Position numbers and translations under genes: made by a program. A stretch of 8,777 bases of DNA from Chitinophagaceae bacterium (GTDB lineage Bacteria > Bacteroidota > Bacteroidia > Chitinophagales > Chitinophagaceae), in assembly GCA_025455245.1 (NCBI GenBank), contig JALOMX010000088.1:1-8777 (forward strand), written 5' to 3'. Positions 5,825-8,777 of this stretch are shown here, in pieces. The notes under the pieces are model-generated. The model made no database searches. It was not told the DNA's origin and saw only the letters and a list, made by a program, of their open reading frames with translations. Each line of letters begins with the position of its first letter. The stretch's first letter is position 1.

Positions 5825-7171
5825 TTAATGTATGCCAAATACAGCAGCCAATAAAAAGCCACAGACGATGGCTACAACGGTTGCTACCAAGCCGGGCAAC
5901 ATGAAACTATGGTTCACTACGTATTTTCCAATTTTTGTACTGCCTGTTTTATCCATTCCTATGGCTGCCAGAATGGTGGGATAACCGGGCAACACAAAAA
6001 AGCTGCTGACAGCAGGAAACATGGCAATCAGTGATGAGACCGGTAAACCAAGTGTAAGCCCGAGCGGCATCATGGCCTTGGTGGTAGCCCCCTGGCTGAA
6101 CATGAGAACACCCATTAAAAAAACGGCTAAAGCAAAAACCCATGGATAGGATTCGGTAATACTTCCGAGCGCTTCTTTGATGGCTGCTTCGTTGGCTGCC
6201 ATAAAGGTGGCGCTCATCCATACCACACCAAATACCGAAACAAGCGCGGTGGCCATTGACAGGAACAAACTGCTTTTAACAATCTTATCGGGGCTTGCTT
6301 TACAAAAAAGCATAATGAGTGCCGCGGCTGAAAGCGCCACAATACTTATGATGGTAACCATTTTGAGCGAACCATCTGCATTGACCATGGTGTTGGCTTC
6401 GCCCTCAATCATGTTGGGTACCAATTGAGGGAAGGAGCCGCCTAATACAATGAATACAATGGCCATTCCAAAAATGGCCACCGACCATTTTGCCTGCTTC
6501 GACACGACCTTTTTTTCGCCTTCATCTTCAGTTTTAAGATAGGCAACAAATTCGGGGTCTTTCAGCTTTTCCCGGTACACAGGATCATCTTTAAGTTCCT
6601 TCCCATATTTCAGCATAACAATAGATGCGGCGATAGAACCAATCAGGCAACTGGGGATGGCCACCTTCATAATGTCGAGGGTAGCCTCCGGATAGCCGAG
6701 TACCGTTGCCAGCGCAGCGGTGCATGCCGCCATGGGGCTTCCTGTAAGCGCCATATGCGATGCAATAACGGTGGCGCTTAATGGCCTTTCGGGACGTATG
6801 CCTTTTTTTGCAGACAGATCGCTGATAACCGGCAGCAACGAATACACTACATGCGAAGTACCCGAAAATAAGCACAGTACAAAAGATGCAAGGGGTGCAA
6901 TAATGGTAATATAGGCGGGGTGCTTACGGATAACTTTCTCGGCAATCTGAACGAGGTAATCAAGACCACCGGCTGCCTGCAAGGCTGCCGATGCGGTAAC
7001 GATACTTAAGATAATGAGCATAATATCGCCCGGCGGGCCTACAGGCCTCATGCGAAATACCTGAACATAGATAAACATCCCCAAAACGCCCATCAAACCA
7101 AGCCCGATACCTTTCATGTTCGAGCCAATAATGATCATGATGAGCAGCACCGCAAATTGAAGCCAGATCAT
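5825..7171 (-). CDS. dcu: Anaerobic C4-dicarboxylate transporter, DcuA/DcuB family
   Basis: Inner-membrane carrier exchanging aspartate, fumarate or malate for succinate. The 448-residue, strongly hydrophobic protein matches the length of E. coli DcuA (433) and DcuB (446). Conserved stretches include QAAGGLDYLVQIAEKVIRK (65-83), FSGTSHVVYSLLPVI (102-116), GIRPERPLSA (124-133) and the C-terminal GKYVVNHSFMLPGL (415-428). A hydrophilic loop lies at about 189-228. SQGATTKAMMPL (359-370) and DDPVYREKL look more like DcuA, whereas SGTSHVVY looks more like DcuB, so the subtype is left open. ATG at 7171 (MIWLQFAVLL) is the family start; TTG and GTG codons 14 and 13 codons upstream lie in the hairpin region and are rejected. 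It sits 60 nt after asparaginase and 19 nt before the porin. Together with aspartase it points to aspartate uptake with fumarate reduction or C4-acid exchange. Confidence 0.93.
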   Translation of the reverse strand: MIWLQFAVLLIMIIIGSNMKGIGLGLMGVLGMFIYVQVFRMRPVGPPGDIMLIILSIVTASAALQAAGGLDYLVQIAEKVIRKHPAYITIIAPLASFVLCLFSGTSHVVYSLLPVISDLSAKKGIRPERPLSATVIASHMALTGSPMAACTAALATVLGYPEATLDIMKVAIPSCLIGSIAASIVMLKYGKELKDDPVYREKLKDPEFVAYLKTEDEGEKKVVSKQAKWSVAIFGMAIVFIVLGGSFPQLVPNMIEGEANTMVNADGSLKMVTIISIVALSAAALIMLFCKASPDKIVKSSLFLSMATALVSVFGVVWMSATFMAANEAAIKEALGSITESYPWVFALAVFLMGVLMFSQGATTKAMMPLGLTLGLPVSSLIAMFPAVSSFFVLPGYPTILAAIGMDKTGSTKIGKYVVNHSFMLPGLVATVVAIVCGFLLAAVFGIH

Positions 7172-7190
7172 ACTTTGGGCTTTAAAAATT

Positions 7191-7220
7191 TTAGAGGTTG
7201 ATGCGGACACCAACCTCTAA
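7191..7220 (-). terminator. Perfect 10-bp stem-loop between ansB and dcu
   Basis: TTAGAGGTTG and CAACCTCTAA are perfect 10-bp inverted arms around a 10-nt loop (7201-7210). The structure begins 11 nt after the asparaginase stop and ends 19 nt before the dcu ATG. On the transcribed strand it is followed by AATTTTTAAAG, a short T-run. It could be a partial intrinsic terminator or an mRNA processing and stability element that sets the ratio of asparaginase to transporter and porin. The weak T-tract and the operon context make complete termination unlikely. Confidence 0.5.
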
Positions 7221-7231
7221 CTGAAAATGCA

Positions 7232-8281
7232 TTAATAAGTGAAAAAGTATTTTTGCAACTGCTTGCGGTCTTTGGTTTTTGTCAATCCAATCATCAGCAG
7301 GATGCGTGCCTTTTGCGGCGTAAGGTCGTCGCTTACAATGGTGCCGAGTTCTTCATCGTTAATTTCGTCTTCAAGCACTACCCGACCGGAGGGTGTACGG
7401 CTCGCGCGGCAAACAATAATGCCGGCAGCTACTGCACGCTTAACCGCTTCCATGTAGGCCTTGTTGAAGTTGCCATTGCCAACGCCGGCTATTACTATGC
7501 CATCCACTTTTTTGGCAATCAGCATATCAATCATATCGGGTGGTGCATCGGCATACATATAAACGATGTCAACACGTGGAAGTTTTGTATCAGTGGTTAT
7601 GGAAAAGGGCGTTTTTTCATTCACCTCCCGCATAGATGCCTGGTAAAATTCAACCTTTCCATCGTACACCTGTCCGATAGGGCCTGTATTGGGCGAATAG
7701 AAGGCGTTGACTTTGGTGGTACTCATTTTCATTACATCACGTGCATCAAAAATGCCTTCGTTAAAGCTCACTATCACGCCCTTTCCTTTTGCCTTGGGGC
7801 TTGCAGCCACCGTAATGGCATCATACAGGTTTTTGGGGCCATCGGCGCTGATGGCAGTTGCCGGGCGCATGCTGCCTGTAAGTACTACCGGTTTATCTGA
7901 ATTCACAAGCAAATCAAGGAAGTAACCGGTTTCTTCCTGTGTATCGGTACCATGTGTTACTACAATGCCGTCGGCTTCATTTTTTTCGAAGATCTCGTTT
8001 GCCCGTATGGCCAATTTTTTCCATATGTCAATGGTCATATCCTGGCTTCCTATGGAGGAGATTTGTTCGCCGGAGATCTGTGCAATTTTCTTTACAGAAG
8101 GAATGGCTCCAACAAGTTCGTCGATTGGAATTTTTCCGGCGGTATATCCTGCACGGTCGGCACTTGCACCGGTGCCGGCTATAGTACCACCGGTGGCTAA
8201 AATGATAATACGAGGTAACTGCTGTGCATACATCGAAAAGGCAAAGAGCAATGTCAATGCACTAAGAAGGAATTTTTTCAT
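7232..8281 (-). CDS. ansB: L-asparaginase, type II (exported)
   Basis: Hydrolyses L-asparagine to L-aspartate and ammonia, probably in the periplasm. The 349-residue precursor has a signal peptide MKKFLLSALTLLFAFSMYA, likely cleaved after Ala19. The mature start LPRIIILATGGTIAGTG aligns with the start of mature E. coli AnsB. Active-site residues by alignment from memory are all present: Thr33 (GGTIAG), Tyr46, Ser79 (IGSQDM), Thr112-Asp113 (THGTDT) and Lys185 (RDVMK). AGVGNGN and the ending LTPQKARILLMIGLTKTKD are also family-typical. ATG at 8281 is chosen because it begins the signal peptide; the frame extends upstream to 8362 but that part is leader-like. The gene follows aspA by 151 nt and precedes dcu by 60 nt. 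The signal peptide and sequence favour the high-affinity type II enzyme over the cytoplasmic type I. Confidence 0.94.
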   Translation of the reverse strand: MKKFLLSALTLLFAFSMYAQQLPRIIILATGGTIAGTGASADRAGYTAGKIPIDELVGAIPSVKKIAQISGEQISSIGSQDMTIDIWKKLAIRANEIFEKNEADGIVVTHGTDTQEETGYFLDLLVNSDKPVVLTGSMRPATAISADGPKNLYDAITVAASPKAKGKGVIVSFNEGIFDARDVMKMSTTKVNAFYSPNTGPIGQVYDGKVEFYQASMREVNEKTPFSITTDTKLPRVDIVYMYADAPPDMIDMLIAKKVDGIVIAGVGNGNFNKAYMEAVKRAVAAGIIVCRASRTPSGRVVLEDEINDEELGTIVSDDLTPQKARILLMIGLTKTKDRKQLQKYFFTY

Positions 8282-8324
8282 CGGTTGAATTTTTGATGTT
8301 TGGATTAAGTTAAATATCAGCATT

Positions 8325-8350
8325 GGAGGATAAAATTTTTTTCTACCTCC
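8325..8350 (-). other. Hairpin in the aspA-ansB gap
   Basis: On the transcribed strand GGAGG and CCTCC enclose an A-run followed by a T-run that can also pair (AAAA with TTTT), giving a 26-nt interrupted stem-loop. It lies 43 nt before the asparaginase ATG in a 151-nt gap. The GGAGG is part of AAAGGAGGT, which looks like a Shine-Dalgarno sequence but is not placed before any credible start. It may be a leader structure or chance. No clear promoter was recognised in this gap. Confidence 0.25.
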
Positions 8351-8432
8351 TTTAAATGGCAATTATTATCATGAATGGTTTCGCTTTATATACATGGGTT
8401 AATTCAAAGAAACTACCGAGCTATTCAGCCTA

Positions 8433-8777
8433 TCAGGTATTAATAAACTTTGGATTAATGAGGTTTTCCAATGAATATATTTCCTCCCATTTTTCCTGGG
8501 TTATCAGTTTGTGTTCCTCCACGGCAAGCTGGTGAATACTCTTTCCTGTCTGCAACGCTTCCCTTGCTATGTTTGCACTTGCTTCGTAGCCTATTATGGG
8601 ATTAAGCTGAGTAACAATACCAATACTTTGCATCACCATTTCTTTTGTTCTGTCGGCATTGGCTGTAATGCCATCCACACATTTATTCTTTAGCATCAGG
8701 CAGGCTTTGGTAAGGTATTCAAGCGAGGTAAACAATGCGAAACCAATGACCGGTTCCATCACGTTTAATTGCAATTG
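8433..8777 (-). CDS. aspA: Aspartate ammonia-lyase, C-terminal part (5' end beyond window)
   Basis: Cytoplasmic enzyme that deaminates L-aspartate to fumarate and ammonia. Only the last 114 residues are present; the frame is open to the window edge and ends with TGA at 8435-8433. The segment QLQLNVMEPVIG, then CVDGITAN and SIGIVTQLNPIIGYE, matches E. coli AspA closely. Class II fumarase, the nearest relative, has NVFKPVI and VGIEPN at the same places, so aspartase is preferred. The C-terminal tail ending NLINPKF matches the aspartase end (NLMHPAY in E. coli). The GSS catalytic loop lies outside the window. It is first, among visible genes, of the locus aspA-ansB-dcu-porin, producing the fumarate that links asparagine use to the TCA cycle and to C4-dicarboxylate exchange. 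Confidence 0.92.
   Translation of the reverse strand, partial: QLQLNVMEPVIGFALFTSLEYLTKACLMLKNKCVDGITANADRTKEMVMQSIGIVTQLNPIIGYEASANIAREALQTGKSIHQLAVEEHKLITQEKWEEIYSLENLINPKFINT

Noticed and set aside
7253..7900. Plus-strand open frame of 215 codons opposite asparaginase
   Set aside because: Antisense shadow; the minus-strand protein has every catalytic residue of the asparaginase family.
8346..8354. AAAGGAGGT on the minus strand as ribosome binding site for asparaginase
   Set aside because: It is far from the ATG at 8281 that begins the signal peptide. The nearest in-frame ATG (8323) is about 20 nt away and would give a poor signal peptide, and Bacteroidota rarely rely on such sites.
8433..8777. 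Class II fumarase as identity of the partial lyase
   Set aside because: The NVMEPVIG and GITAN segments and the tail match aspartase rather than fumarase, and the neighbours are asparagine/aspartate genes.

Overview
The window looks like chromosomal DNA from a member of the Bacteroidota (Chitinophagales or Sphingobacteriales-like). The evidence is a Bacteroidota-style NADP isocitrate dehydrogenase, an OprO/OprP-like outer-membrane porin, start codons without a usable Shine-Dalgarno sequence, and a TAnnTTTG-type -7 box ahead of one gene. This placement is inferred from family resemblance and was not checked by a search.

Layout. Positions 1-734 (minus) hold the N-terminal half of isocitrate dehydrogenase, cut by the window edge. 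An AT-rich divergent gap of 82 nt with a 23-bp dyad separates it from a LysR-type regulator (817-1718, plus) whose reading frame is broken near 1275-1320. After a 194-nt gap with alternative hairpins comes a GlpF-like glycerol facilitator (1913-2620, plus). It converges on a cystathionine gamma-synthase/lyase (2638-3777, minus). A 224-nt gap holds most of two direct copies of a 74-bp repeat. The second copy supplies the stop codon of a GNAT acetyltransferase (4002-4541, minus).

The right half (4624-8777, minus) is a coherent metabolic locus. In transcription order it contains aspartate ammonia-lyase (C-terminal part only), exported L-asparaginase II, a Dcu-type C4-dicarboxylate antiporter and an outer-membrane porin. 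The likely flow is as follows. Asparagine enters through the outer membrane, perhaps by the porin, and is hydrolysed in the periplasm to aspartate and ammonia. Aspartate is imported by Dcu in exchange for succinate or fumarate. Aspartase then releases ammonia and gives fumarate, usable in the TCA cycle or as an electron acceptor. A perfect 10-bp stem-loop between the asparaginase and transporter genes may adjust their relative expression.

I see no rRNA, tRNA, CRISPR array, insertion sequence, phage or defence gene. No gene-free stretch exceeds 300 nt. Most genes are conventional; the points of interest are the frameshifted regulator, the repeat pair and its overlap with a gene end, the RNA hairpins, and the porin within the asparagine locus.
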